The notes under the pieces: model-generated | What the model was told of the DNA's origin: nothing | Databases searched by the model: none | Seen by the model: the letters and a program-made list of their open reading frames with translations, nothing else | Made by a program: the position numbers and the translations under genes | Shown here: one piece after another, positions 22,801 through 32,707 of the stretch | Position numbering within the stretch: the first letter of the stretch is position 1 | Layout of the letters: the number at the start of each line of letters is the position of its first letter | Source of the DNA: Acholoe squamosa | Taxonomy: Eukaryota > Annelida > Polychaeta > Phyllodocida > Polynoidae | NCBI GenBank assembly: GCA_949317995.1 | Contig: OX439041.1 | Span: forward strand, 47,539,269-47,603,268 | Direction: 5' to 3' | DNA: 64,000 nucleotides

Positions 22801-22921
22801 CCCAGTAGCTATAGTCAATATTGGGCCTACACGTGCCGACCATCTCGCCAGTCTCAAAATAGAAGCACTTTGTGGATCAATCCTACCAGAAATTAAGATC
22901 TCAGGAGATTATAAATCCTGA
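19870..22921 (+). CDS. SIRT4: SIRT4, mitochondrial NAD-dependent sirtuin (four coding exons)
   Basis: SIRT4 is a mitochondrial class II sirtuin that uses NAD to remove lipoyl, biotinyl and related acyl groups and to ADP-ribosylate targets such as glutamate dehydrogenase. The coding exons are 19870-20409, 21528-21674, 22038-22181 and 22754-22921. All junctions are phase 0 with GT/AG. The product is 332 residues (human 314). Residues 1-45 are basic, with few acids, like a mitochondrial presequence. Motifs: [14 protein letters not shown] (75-88), [13 protein letters not shown] (119-131), [12 protein letters not shown] (155-166), catalytic His174 in ELHG, zinc Cys pairs at 182/185 and 233/236, GSSL (273-276), [12 protein letters not shown] chose the ATG at 19870 (GCCATGT context); no in-frame ATG is seen closer upstream. 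The gene looks intact. Intron 1 holds a small repeat. The closest alternative, SIRT5, lacks these family-specific blocks. Confidence 0.95.
20514..20717. mobile_element. Small TIR element in SIRT4 intron 1
   Basis: Inverted ends TAAAACCCTGCGTAGAAGCC / GCAGGGTTTTACGGT. The interior consists of two related halves (AAACCCYGC...AGCCRCRCCCTGAGTT...CACCAGGGG), so it arose partly by tandem duplication. It resembles in style the other GTATAAG-type MITEs in the window. Confidence 0.5.
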
Positions 22922-23375
22922 TAGAGGAACACTTGTCTTGTAGGAAATGGTACTAAGGTGAAGGATATCTATTGCCTCGTTATACCTTGACCTTTGTCGG
23001 TTTTAGTCATTTAATGAATTGTTAATACGTGTTTTTTTTTTGTTTTTTTTTTTTATAAATCAGTGCCATTTAGTCTTCTCGTAATTTTCGCACGTCTATC
23101 AGAGGAGAAGGGTTATTTTAAAACATTTTAACAAAAATATGTGTGTAACATTCACAGAATACCAGGTAGATCTTTAGACAATTACAATTAAAAGGTACAT
23201 ATCTTAATTTGTCCCTCTATGAAGAAGAACGAATGTAGATACTCAGGGTATTGTGGTTAGTCACTTATACATGACTGAATTGTAAAGAAAATATTTATCG
23301 CTAACATTTTAAGTATTTATGGTGAATTATTTGGCCGGTCAGTATTTATGTATCTTATTGGCACTAGCCAGGATA

Positions 23376-23381
23376 AATAAA
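23376..23381 (+). terminator. Candidate SIRT4 poly(A) signal
   Basis: AATAAA lies 455 bp after the SIRT4 stop codon in AT-rich 3' DNA. Use of this site is an inference. Confidence 0.35.
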
Positions 23382-23937
23382 CAGTTCAAAAGTGAAATAT
23401 TATCAAATAAGTTCGTTATCGTTTACCTGTTTTTTTTCATGTAGAATGAAAAGCAGAAGTGATTCCTGCTACACGATGAAAGTAATTGCCATAGAACAGA
23501 AAAAAACAACTAAAAATGTTCATAACATTTATTGCATAATGGTATAGCTATTTAAATTTGTAATATCAAAATCAGTTGGACATATCTGTATACGGCATGT
23601 TTGAGCAATATTCCATGGAATTCTAGGATATCTGATCAACTAACCAGCATAGAGGTCTTCTGATTGACTGGGTTAACACTTTGGGTTGTTCAATCAATGT
23701 ATTCTTTATCAGTGGGCACTGGTATATGATGCGCAATGAGCGAGTATTTACCATCCTCAATAATTTGAAATGAGTAATTTTATCACCGTTTACCATCTTA
23801 TGGTATCAAGCGAGGGCATGAATGGTCACAGACTGCCTATAGTTTCTCACCCATTTATTCTTACATCTTATGCTTCAATAACGGTGCTGATACGCAAAAT
23901 GAATTATTCATTGGGGAAATTTAGAACTTGGCACTGT

Positions 23938-23943
23938 TTTATT
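23938..23943 (-). terminator. Candidate poly(A) signal of the TRIM gene
   Basis: On the minus strand AATAAA lies 38 bp beyond the stop codon at 23981. Another AATAAA lies at 23854-23859. Either could serve. Confidence 0.35.
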
Positions 23944-23980
23944 TGTTAAGGTCACAAATTTCCAGTTCTGTGTACTTTTC

Positions 23981-25474
23981 TTACTTCATATCCTCACGTA
24001 CATCTGACAGGGCCCGGCAGTGACGACACAATTTCTGTATTCTCTCCTTTTTCTTGGAGTAAAAGGAGATGACGGCAGCTGACCTCTGCTCACAAGATTC
24101 ACAATGTCCACCTCTCCTCCTCCCACATCCTCCACCAACCCCTCCCAACCCGCCCTGTCCTAACTCCTCCTGCTCCTCACTACCTTCATCCTCCTTCCAT
24201 TCCTCCATTCTCTCCTCCCCTTCTGCCTCACTCCTCTGTGTCCTCCTAACCAGCTTTGCCCTCTGACCCATAATAGCCGGACTTCGCGTTACCACTTCAG
24301 ACCTCTCCGTCTTTACTATGCAGCTATCGGTATCAGACACTGCACTTCTACGGTTATACTCTGCATCTCCATAAAATTCTAGCATGCCAATAATGTCATG
24401 GTCTAGTTCCTTTTTGTTTGGGACAAAGTGGATGCTCTTCTTTGTAATGGGTTCTTCAGATAGATTTAGTTTGTTAAGCAGCAGTAGCCTATCATGGAGC
24501 TTCTCGTGGCTGGATATCAGAGAGCTGTGGTTGGTGCCATTAACTGTTTTCTGCAGCTCAGCTTTCAGACAGGTCAGCTCATTGAGCTGATCATCGAGCT
24601 GCTCCTCATTAATGTCAGAGACCAGGGACATGACCATGGCCTGCAGATCCTGCAACATTCTACCTTTGGTGTCTTCGACTTTAGCCACTACCAGCAGTGC
24701 CTGGAGGCAGATCGCCTCATGAAGCTCACTCAGCAGCTTAGTCTGGATCTCCTTCCTCTCTTTAATAGCGCCTTTGTGGGCGTGTAACAGCGCCATAGTT
24801 GTCTGCACTGATTTTAGATCCTTCCTCAGTTTCTGCCGGAAGTGCACAACAGCGTCTCTAATGTCACACATGTCATGGTCGGTGACATTGTGCTGTAGGA
24901 CACAGATAGGGCATAGTGTGGCATGTGGGCGGCATGTGGTGCACAGGAACTGGATACGATGCCCCCAGTGGTGCGCACAGAACGAGGCTCCCAGTACCCC
25001 TTGTGATGCTTCCTCTGGTATTAGCTCTGCAACCTGGTGGGACTTGAACAGTGGGCTGGACTCGTGTTTACGGATACACTTCTTACAATAGTAGACAGAG
25101 CACTGGGCGCAATGAAGTGTAGCCTCCTCCGCCTTACACACTTCACAGTCACTCTGTTGTAATGCCCCTAACATGTCCTCTCCAGCCTTCCCACCAGTCC
25201 TGTCCTCAGCTTCAATTTCTAGCAGTTCCTTCAGCTGTTCAGCCTTAAAGTCACTGGGCAGACCTTTGACCCCAGTAAGCGGCATGTGGCTGGTGTCCTT
25301 ACAGACTGGGCAAGTGAGCGTGATCTGCCATGGGGTCCACATACCCAGCAGGCACTGGGAGCAGTAGCTATGGAGACAGGGCAGCACTTTGGGGTTCTCC
25401 AGCACCTCGAGACACACTGAACATGTGATGAGGTCACGCATGCGTGTTGTGTTGAAGGAACGCAGAGACGCCAT
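23981..25474 (-). CDS. TRIM protein: RING, two B-boxes, coiled coil, Cys-rich tail
   Basis: A single-exon 497-residue protein of the TRIM family of RING E3 ubiquitin ligases. The RING is C3HC4: C18, C21, C33, H35, C38, C41, C55, C58. B-box 1 spans C110-H146 (C110, C113, C122, C125, C130, C133, H137, H146). B-box 2 spans C166-H200, with C181 to C188 spaced wider than usual. A coiled-coil stretch follows, about 205-330. There is no B30.2 or NHL domain. Instead the tail is acidic and Gly-rich (about 415-456) and ends with CESC (458-461) and CRHC (483-486), a possible extra zinc site. The start ATG at 25474 fits the family (MASLRSF...). An acceptor-like site just upstream may join a 5' untranslated exon. 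Such genes have expanded in amphioxus and sea urchin, often in innate immunity. No vertebrate orthologue is assigned. Confidence 0.9.
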   Translation of the reverse strand: MASLRSFNTTRMRDLITCSVCLEVLENPKVLPCLHSYCSQCLLGMWTPWQITLTCPVCKDTSHMPLTGVKGLPSDFKAEQLKELLEIEAEDRTGGKAGEDMLGALQQSDCEVCKAEEATLHCAQCSVYYCKKCIRKHESSPLFKSHQVAELIPEEASQGVLGASFCAHHWGHRIQFLCTTCRPHATLCPICVLQHNVTDHDMCDIRDAVVHFRQKLRKDLKSVQTTMALLHAHKGAIKERKEIQTKLLSELHEAICLQALLVVAKVEDTKGRMLQDLQAMVMSLVSDINEEQLDDQLNELTCLKAELQKTVNGTNHSSLISSHEKLHDRLLLLNKLNLSEEPITKKSIHFVPNKKELDHDIIGMLEFYGDAEYNRRSAVSDTDSCIVKTERSEVVTRSPAIMGQRAKLVRRTQRSEAEGEERMEEWKEDEGSEEQEELGQGGLGGVGGGCGRRRGGHCESCEQRSAAVISFYSKKKERIQKLCRHCRALSDVREDMK

Positions 25475-25996
25475 CTAGAAATGATCCACTTCTGGTTCGA
25501 GCTCACAGCCTCAACAACCTATGTTGACAAGAAAAAGAATATAAATCAGAGATAATATTTGGAACAGCAAACCCCCTAGTGTTTTAAATGCTCTACTTTC
25601 TCCAACAGTCATCATGAATTTATGTAAGCTTCTTGCATTCACTGACGGGTTTGAGCAGACGTTTTCGCTGAATTTCATGTGTACCTTTAAGGTAAAAAGG
25701 CTGAGACTGGTGGAAGTTTACTACCACCTTGTGGTAACTGGTAGAAACACAGGCACACTAACCAACACACCCCACACACCAGTTGCACACCACTGCCCCC
25801 TAGCTGTAGTAATGAATACGCCTTCACCCAGTTGGAATACTGTAGGCCAATTGTAAAGCCATGTATCGTTAATTCTCATGTATCCCCCATCACGGTGACC
25901 ATGTATTCTCTAAATACTCATTGAGGCACATGAGATAAATCAGATGCCTCTTGTGTCTAAAAGAATTAAGCCACCAAATCCCCACCCCTTATAACC
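25475..25996. other. Region upstream of the TRIM gene
   Basis: Probable 5' flank of the TRIM gene on the minus strand. Nothing else is recognised. Confidence 0.3.
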
Positions 25997-25999
25997 TTA

Positions 26000-26317
26000 G
26001 GGAGTGGTCACTATTTATCAACAGGGGGGGAAGGTGGGTTTGAGGGGGGGGGCGTAAAATTTTAAGACCCCTCCCGAGGGGGGGCTAAAAAAATTTTGAC
26101 CCCTCTTGAGGGGGGGCTAAAAAAATTCACCCTCTTTTTAGCAAAAAAGCCTGCACGCTACTATAGATCAAAGAGGGGCGCGAAAACTCTCCGCGCCTCC
26201 GGCGCTTGGGGGGCGCAAAAAATTTTGACTGCCGTCGAGGGGGGGCGTAAAAAATTTCCGCGCGTCCGCGCGAAAACCCACCACCCCCCCCCCCGTTGAT
26301 AAATAATGACCACTCCC
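26000..26317. mobile_element. Harbinger-like G-tract MITE, complete
   Basis: Inverted ends GGGAGTGGTCACTATTTATC / GATAAATAATGACCACTCCC with a perfect TTA duplication (25997-25999, 26318-26320). The interior alternates G/C-runs with A/T-runs in inverted sub-blocks. Best reference copy together with 36148-36462. Confidence 0.85.
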
Positions 26318-26320
26318 TTA

Positions 26321-28060
26321 GTTAGGGTATTTTTACTCAAATCTACTCAGAGTTTTGTTTGAGCTTACCTTTTTTTCTTGACGACAAGTGGTATTGAACC
26401 CTAAAGGCAGAAGTGGGGCTTATAATTGTTCCCTAGTGTTTAGGAAAAGTAAACTTGAACCATTTGAACTGCGATATGGCAGTGCAAGAATGTGTGCATA
26501 GTATTTGAGAGAGCAATTAGAATGTCAAAGATATTTTGAAAAATTTAAGCGGAGAGGAACATTGTTTGGGCATGTTTTTATGCTGTGAGCAGGATGTAAT
26601 TTAGGGAGTGAGTCTGACCGGGTGGAAGTAACGCCGGATAGAAACATGATCTGGCACACCACTCCCACACTGTGGCCAGGAGCAGGTCCTGGAGCCTGTT
26701 GTCTTTTCATTTTTTGGCAGATACAGGAAACTTTCCCTGTGCCTTTTTTCTATAGATTTATTCCTAGCTGTAATTTCCAGTCGCACTTTATAGGCGAAGC
26801 TAACATTAGGCCCCAGGTGCACCCTATTCTTTGGGGGGGGGGGTCTCCAGTGAAAAAAACCCCTGATGATCGACGTCTTTATAGTCCTACCACGGTATTA
26901 GCCTCATTAGCCTCTTTAAGCATAATACAGTTATCTTACAGTTGTATTGCCCAAATTTGCAACATACAGAGGGTGTTCAAGGCCCGATGTTCAAGGATTA
27001 TCCATACAGGGACTGATCATGTACTCAAAGTCCATGTACCCTATGCTCCTCAGTTTGTGTAGGGTTAGAAAATAGCATAGCTTTTATGGGAGATCTATTG
27101 AATCTGTATGTGCTGTTACTCTAAAATGTCTCAGTGTTTTAGTGTGGAATTCCATACAATCTCCCATTAATTGATATGGTCATAACTCGGCCTTATATGG
27201 GCATTTCTTTGGGGTGTTCCCCTGACACTGGATTGGTGTGCTGTGATTGGCTGGTAATAAACAATTATTGGAGTTCTGACTTTGACACCATAGGGCACCA
27301 CAAAATGGATGTTCTTCAGCTGCACTTGCTCCACTTTCACACTAGGTGCCACCACAAAAATGTCTCTAAACTGCAATTGCAACTAGAAATGCATCACAAC
27401 TGTACTCTATAGCACTGATACACTGTAACAGTTCCGTGGATCTCCCATATTTGATTTATCAAATGCCCCCATCCTCACGTCCTTCTTGTTGATGTTTAGA
27501 ATCCATTAAATTAAGCACAAGTTATAACCTTTGAACCTTTTCTTAATCAAATTTACAAATTCTAGGTGCAGCATGTATATGGTGTCACCTTATACGCAAA
27601 TTACCATCTGTGACACCTATCTGTGGCAAAATTAAGCAGGAATTATGGCAAATAGATGCCGGAGTGCCTTTAATAAGGTTGGCTGCCTGCCATGTGACAA
27701 GGATGAACATTAATTTTTATGAAAAGTTATCTATACACCTCTTGCCTGACCGTTAACCCCTTAACAGCTGATCCCATTGGTGGTCCGGTCCGGTCTGGGG
27801 TCTTTCCTCCCTCGGGGGATGGGGGGGCCTTTGAAAGTTAATCATCTATTATCATCATCACATTGGTTATCACAATGCATGAATCCTGCCCTATCCTGAT
27901 TATTTGAGTCTACTTGCCAGGACTGCATTCCTACATCATGCCGACACTCCTGTAGGAAGGGTATGATCCGGGGTATGATGCACTAATGAAGCATTGGCAA
28001 GCAGACTTGCCAGATTTTTGTTAGTGTATCATGACGACCAATGGACATGATGCATTAATG
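26321..28060. other. Spacer with no recognised feature
   Basis: No gene family is recognised. The longest open frame, about 26622-27062 on the plus strand, has no known motif and ordinary low-complexity composition, so I do not call it. Confidence 0.4.
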
Positions 28061-28516
28061 CAGGGGTCGACACTAACACTGGCCCGGTGGTCAATGACCA
28101 GTAGTTTTGAGTTTTGGCCAGTGATATTTTCAAAAACAACCTTCCTACTGGCCCGGGTGGCCAGTGGGTTTTCACCCCAATAAAGCCTACTGCATATTAT
28201 ATGGGAAAAATACATCATAACTATTAGGGTTCATACATGAAGATTTATAGTTAATATCTCTCACAAATGGCTCAGGGAACAATTACTTTTCTGATATCAT
28301 TTGTGTCAGTAGGAAGGAAGGATAAATTGTATATCTGAATATAAAACTGGTGCCTATATGGGGATTAAACTGGGATTGAGTTAGAAATCCTGGACATTTT
28401 CTAATTATTTTTTTTACCTACAAATCCCGGGCCAACAGCTTTAGCTGCGGGCCAATAGATTTCTGAGGCTGTTGGCCCAGGTGGCCAGTGGCTAAAAAAG
28501 TTAGTGTCTACCACTG
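28061..28516. mobile_element. hAT-like MITE
   Basis: Ends CAGGGGTCGACACTAAC / GTTAGTGTCTACCACTG are inverted. The sub-terminal CACTGGCC/GGCCAGTG blocks are also inverted. The flanks CATTAATG and ATAAATGG could be an eroded 8-bp duplication. It carries no transposase. Confidence 0.65.
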
Positions 28517-29692
28517 ATAAATGGCATAGAAAGGGTTAAACAATCCGATTTTGAAGTTAATATCGGAAACATAGTACACACTGAGATTCACGCTACCTTC
28601 TCCGACTCGGAAATGCACGGAAAAATATTTGAGGAAGAAAATTATCTGAGTATGTAAGTCCAAATATGACTGCAGCTGCGGATCAAAAAGTACCATTTTA
28701 GCATGACAGCGAAGATTTCTTACAAATATAATCCTTTTTATCTCAAAAATTACTCACACTTCCGCATATTATAATGAACATGATCATGTAGTCCACTATA
28801 CCACAGTGTATGCATAGTTTCATCCCATATTTTGCAAATTAAGTTTATTAAACTACTTATATGAAGTATTAAAGAAAACCTTACCTCTTAATCCCGTATG
28901 GTGAAGTTTGTCGCACTGTGATCCTCTCTCTGTATTCGCACTATAACTGCACTATATGTGGGTCGTCCTCCTTGTGGTGCCTTTGTCGGAGACAACTCAA
29001 GTGTCAAACTACTGCTGGGGTTTTCCTCAAAAGTGTTTGGACAGTGAGACAGATCCTCACTGTATAAAAACACGTGTGTTTATGTCAACTGTACGTCATA
29101 CAGCACATGGGCCAGGGTATAGATGTACAGGAATGGGGACCACCAGGGAGTGCCACTGAGCTGCTCTCACAGCACCTTTAAGTACAATCATGTATTGTGT
29201 AGTGTATCTGTCTACATTAAAGAATATGTGTGGAGAGTGAAGTGAGTCAGTGGCTTAGGATTGGGATTATAAGGATGTAGGCCGGGGATGTAGGACGTTG
29301 CATGGGATACATTATATGTATATTACATATATGGGATATGTACGTCATCTACACACAGCTACAGTTACAGGATATATAGTGGTGTAAGACCAGAAACAGG
29401 GTAGGACTGTGGGTACTGTGGTTTCTCTTGACAAAATATCTAAATAGTTTGGTGCCCTCAATGACTACCCCATTTTAATCCCTCTTGTTTGATTTCCCTT
29501 CTTTCATTACTAAATCCCCAAGGGACAGCTCGAATTAAATGCAGCTTTATGTATTTTTAACAACACCCCCCTTATGTCTCTTCTATCATAGATACCAATA
29601 CTACAATAATGATTATTGGCAACTACCCTTGAATAAAAGGGGATATCAGAAAAAAAAAATAGTGGTGTAGAAAGAAAAAAAAAAATTGAGCT
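28517..29692. other. Spacer with no recognised feature
   Basis: No coding region or repeat is recognised beyond short A-runs near 29650-29690. Confidence 0.4.
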
Positions 29693-29695
29693 TAA

Positions 29696-30023
29696 GGGAG
29701 TGATCGATTTTTAACAACAGGGGGTCGGCGAGTTTGCGCGTGGACACGGAGGACAAATTTTGACCCCTTCTGTAGGGGGTAAAATTTTCTTAATCCCCCT
29801 AAGGGACGAAAATCGTGCGGGAACATGCCCTTTTAACCTATATTAATGTGCAAATTTTTCCACTGGAAACAGGTGAAATTATTTTGACCCCTGCCTCCAT
29901 CAGAGGGATTGAAAAAAAAATTCTTACCCCCCCCTTGGTCAAGGGGTTGAAAAATTCTGACCCCCCCCCTTGGTCAAGGGGTTGAAAAATTCTGACCCCC
30001 CCCCGTTGAAAATGATCACTCCC
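29696..30023. mobile_element. Harbinger-like G-tract MITE, diverged subfamily
   Basis: Ends GGGAGTGATCGATTTTTAAC / GAAAATGATCACTCCC with a TAA duplication (29693-29695, 30024-30026). A 40-bp block with GGTCAAGGGGTTGAAAAATTC is tandemly duplicated near 29935-30000. Confidence 0.8.
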
Positions 30024-30500
30024 TAATATTCAAAGTATTGTAAGAGCAGCAGAACAGCTGGACCAAACAGTACCTCCCTCTATGGAGAAAGGTCTGAATT
30101 AGATGGCGCCAGTAGAGTAAGTGTAATGTGAGAGGGTAAATACATGTACATGTAGTACCTACAATTATGCCTGGATATGGGTTCATTAGAGCTTATGTCA
30201 TCGTCACAATCGTTCTGAAATGTGAGAACCGTGGTATAAGAATTGATAGGGCAGTCTTAAGCAGTTTTAAAGCAATAATTTATGCATGTATTTAAGAGTA
30301 TTAGTCACTTTAAAGATGATTTGAAGGCTATGTTGTCGAAGCAACATTGGGATGGGGGTACAGGTTGGCTTTTTCTATGGTGGTACATAGACACCCTCTA
30401 GCCTCATTCATATAGGTGTCTATACATGGGTAAAAAGTGGTGCTTGTGACGTAGGGGTTTTGAGCACCCATGTATGGGCATGTAACTATACTACATGTAT

Positions 30501-31332
30501 AGCCAACCTATACCATCAACACAGCAACCCTTTACCACCATTAACATAGCTGTCCTCTACCACCATAAACGTACCACCATCAACATAGCCCACCTCTACC
30601 ACCATTAACATAGCCACCCTCTACCACCATGAACAAAGCCCACCTCTACAACCATTAACATAGCCCACCTCTACCACCATTAACATATCCCACCTCTACC
30701 ACCATTAACATAGCCCACCTCTACCATCATTAACATAGCCCACCTCTACCACCATAAACATAGGCCACCTCTACTACCATTAACATAGCCACCCTCTACC
30801 ACCATGAACAAAGCCAACCTCTACAACCATTAACATAGCCCACCTCTACCAGTATTAACATAGCCCACCTCTACCAGTATTAACATAGCCCACCTCTACC
30901 ACCCTTAACATAACCCACCTCAACCACCATTAACATAGCCACCCTCTACCACCATGAACAAAGCCAACCTCTACAACCATTAACATAGCCACCCTCTACC
31001 ACCATAAACATATAGCGCACCTCTACCACCATGAACATAGCCAACCTCTACCACCATGAACATAGCCAACCTCTACAACCATAAACATAGCCCACCTCTA
31101 CCACCATGAACATAGCCAACCTCTACAACCATTAACATAGCCACCTTCTACCACCATGAACCGCAGTGGCCCATTTAAGCACCCGGGCGCTCATTAATTT
31201 CAATACCTCTGTAGCCCTGGTGCTTATTCAAGACCGGTGCTTATTTAAGACCCCGGCGCTTAAACGGGCCATTACGGTAGCCAACCTCTACAACCATTAA
31301 CATAGCCCACCTCTACCACCATGAACATGTAG
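30501..31332. repeat. Minisatellite, about 25-bp unit
   Basis: More than 25 imperfect copies of CATAGCCCACCTCTACCACC followed by ATTAA or ATGAA. Blocks of several units are themselves repeated. A TA-type MITE (31161-31277) and a SINE-like tRNA head (31353-31421) interrupt or abut it, and a few eroded units continue to about 31760. Confidence 0.9.
31161..31277. mobile_element. MITE, GGCCC/TA family, copy 1 (inside minisatellite)
   Basis: Inverted ends CCGCAGTGGCCCATTTAAGC / CGCTTAAACGGGCCATTACGG with TA on the right. The interior repeats GCTTATTYAAGACC. It shares ends and interior with 63150-63325. It lies within the 30.5-31.3 kb minisatellite and so is younger than that array. Confidence 0.7.
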
Positions 31333-31352
31333 AGGTCAGCGGAAAATGTCCT

Positions 31353-31421
31353 GGAGAAACCGGGAGTCGAACCCGGGACCCTCCAACCCACAGGCGGAAG
31401 CTCTACTGCTGAGCTACTTCC
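31353..31421 (-). repeat. tRNA-derived SINE head
   Basis: The minus strand reads as a tRNA-like unit starting GGAAGTAGCTCAGCAGTAGA (A box) with GGTTCGACTCC (B box, 31363-31373). The anticodon stem is irregular (10-base loop), so it is a SINE head or tRNA pseudogene rather than a working tRNA. A body on the downstream side is not clearly seen before minisatellite sequence resumes. Confidence 0.6.
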
Positions 31422-32624
31422 CTGTCTGACATTTTCTACCTTCCACCTACACCTGGATCGGTATGACACACACATAGGGGCAGCTACCACCGGATGCCAG
31501 CCCCTGGGGGCTGGTACATCCAGAACCGGGCTGCTGGCCTTACGGCAGAGCTGGCCCCTACACTCCTCCCTACCAGATTCAATCTAGGGTTCGGTACCCT
31601 AGGTACCAGATACCCGGGACTAGTACTGAGTCGCTCCCAACCAAGGTGTCTCCTGTTCCCAGGACTTAACTAACCTCTACCACCATTATCATATTCAATA
31701 TCGATCATATCTACAGCAACTCTTTCCCACCATCAAGGTACCAACCTCTACCTCCATTTACATTAACAGTTAAGTAAATGAATGTCTGAAACCTACCACC
31801 TTTCATATACTGGGTCCCTTTTTCCATCAATTGTTTCATATTACCCTCTACACCCGGGCTTACCTACTGCATCAAATCAAAATAATAAAAATAAGGAGAA
31901 ACATATATGTATGTACACACTGATTTTCAGTTTTCTAGGTCATCTTTGAACGATTCTGCCCCTGCTCTTGGAAATGTGACTCAATATAGCAGAGTGGAAC
32001 CTATGTCGCACCTTAGACATTTCTAGTTAGCTATGCCATGTTATAGAGCAAATCAATACCTTTCTATAGAGCCCTTGCATGAGTCACTACCCAAATTCTA
32101 AATATTTTATTTTTCTAAGTTAAAAATGCCAGTCACTGCTCACCCTGCTCACCCTAGAAATGGGTACTTGTATTTGAGATATCAATGTGAAATCAGCAAT
32201 TGTTTTAAACATATAGATCTCGTACATAGTCAAAAACAGGGTATATTGGAGAAATATTTTTATTCATGCATCATCATCAAATAACATGTACACTTCCCTG
32301 AAAAAATGACTGAGTTAGTGGTTTAGTCGAATAGTCTGTGTGATCAATACCTGTTCCTTGTGTAGTTTGGAGACAGCTCACACATTCTCAAGGTATATCA
32401 GCATTGTCCTTTGAGTGTTTACACCTCATAATACCAATTAAAGGTAGAATCCAAGTGGTGAGTGGGCTCCTCCATGTTAAATGTTCACACCAATTTAGAT
32501 CCAAGTGGTGGGTGTGCTCCACTGTATTCAATGTTTGCACCAATTGAAATGATAAAATAAATGAAATAAATACATCCAAAATGTTGAGTCTATAATGTTC
32601 AAAGTTGAGATTAGCACCATAGTG

Positions 32625-32707
32625 TGCAGTGCATGTGATTCTAACTAGAATCACTTGCACATGCAGGCACAGGTGCAAGTGATTTCAGTCAGAATCACTT
32701 GCACTCC
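32625..32707. repeat. Two adjacent short palindromes
   Basis: GTGATTCTAACTAGAATCAC and GTGCAAGTGATTTCAGTCAG followed by its complement lie side by side, sharing AGTGATT arms. Just before them, about 32440-32540, a roughly 57-bp unit with ATCCAAGTGGTG is repeated. Confidence 0.55.

Noticed and set aside
24069-25367. Plus-strand frames opposite the TRIM gene
   Set aside because: Shadows of the well-supported minus-strand TRIM coding sequence; no independent motif.
26622-27062. 146-codon plus-strand frame
   Set aside because: No family resemblance, no splice or start context, and length is within chance for 64 kb of six frames.
31353-31421. Functional tRNA gene
   Set aside because: A and B boxes are present but the anticodon arm has an abnormal loop and the acceptor stem is poor; a SINE head is the better call.
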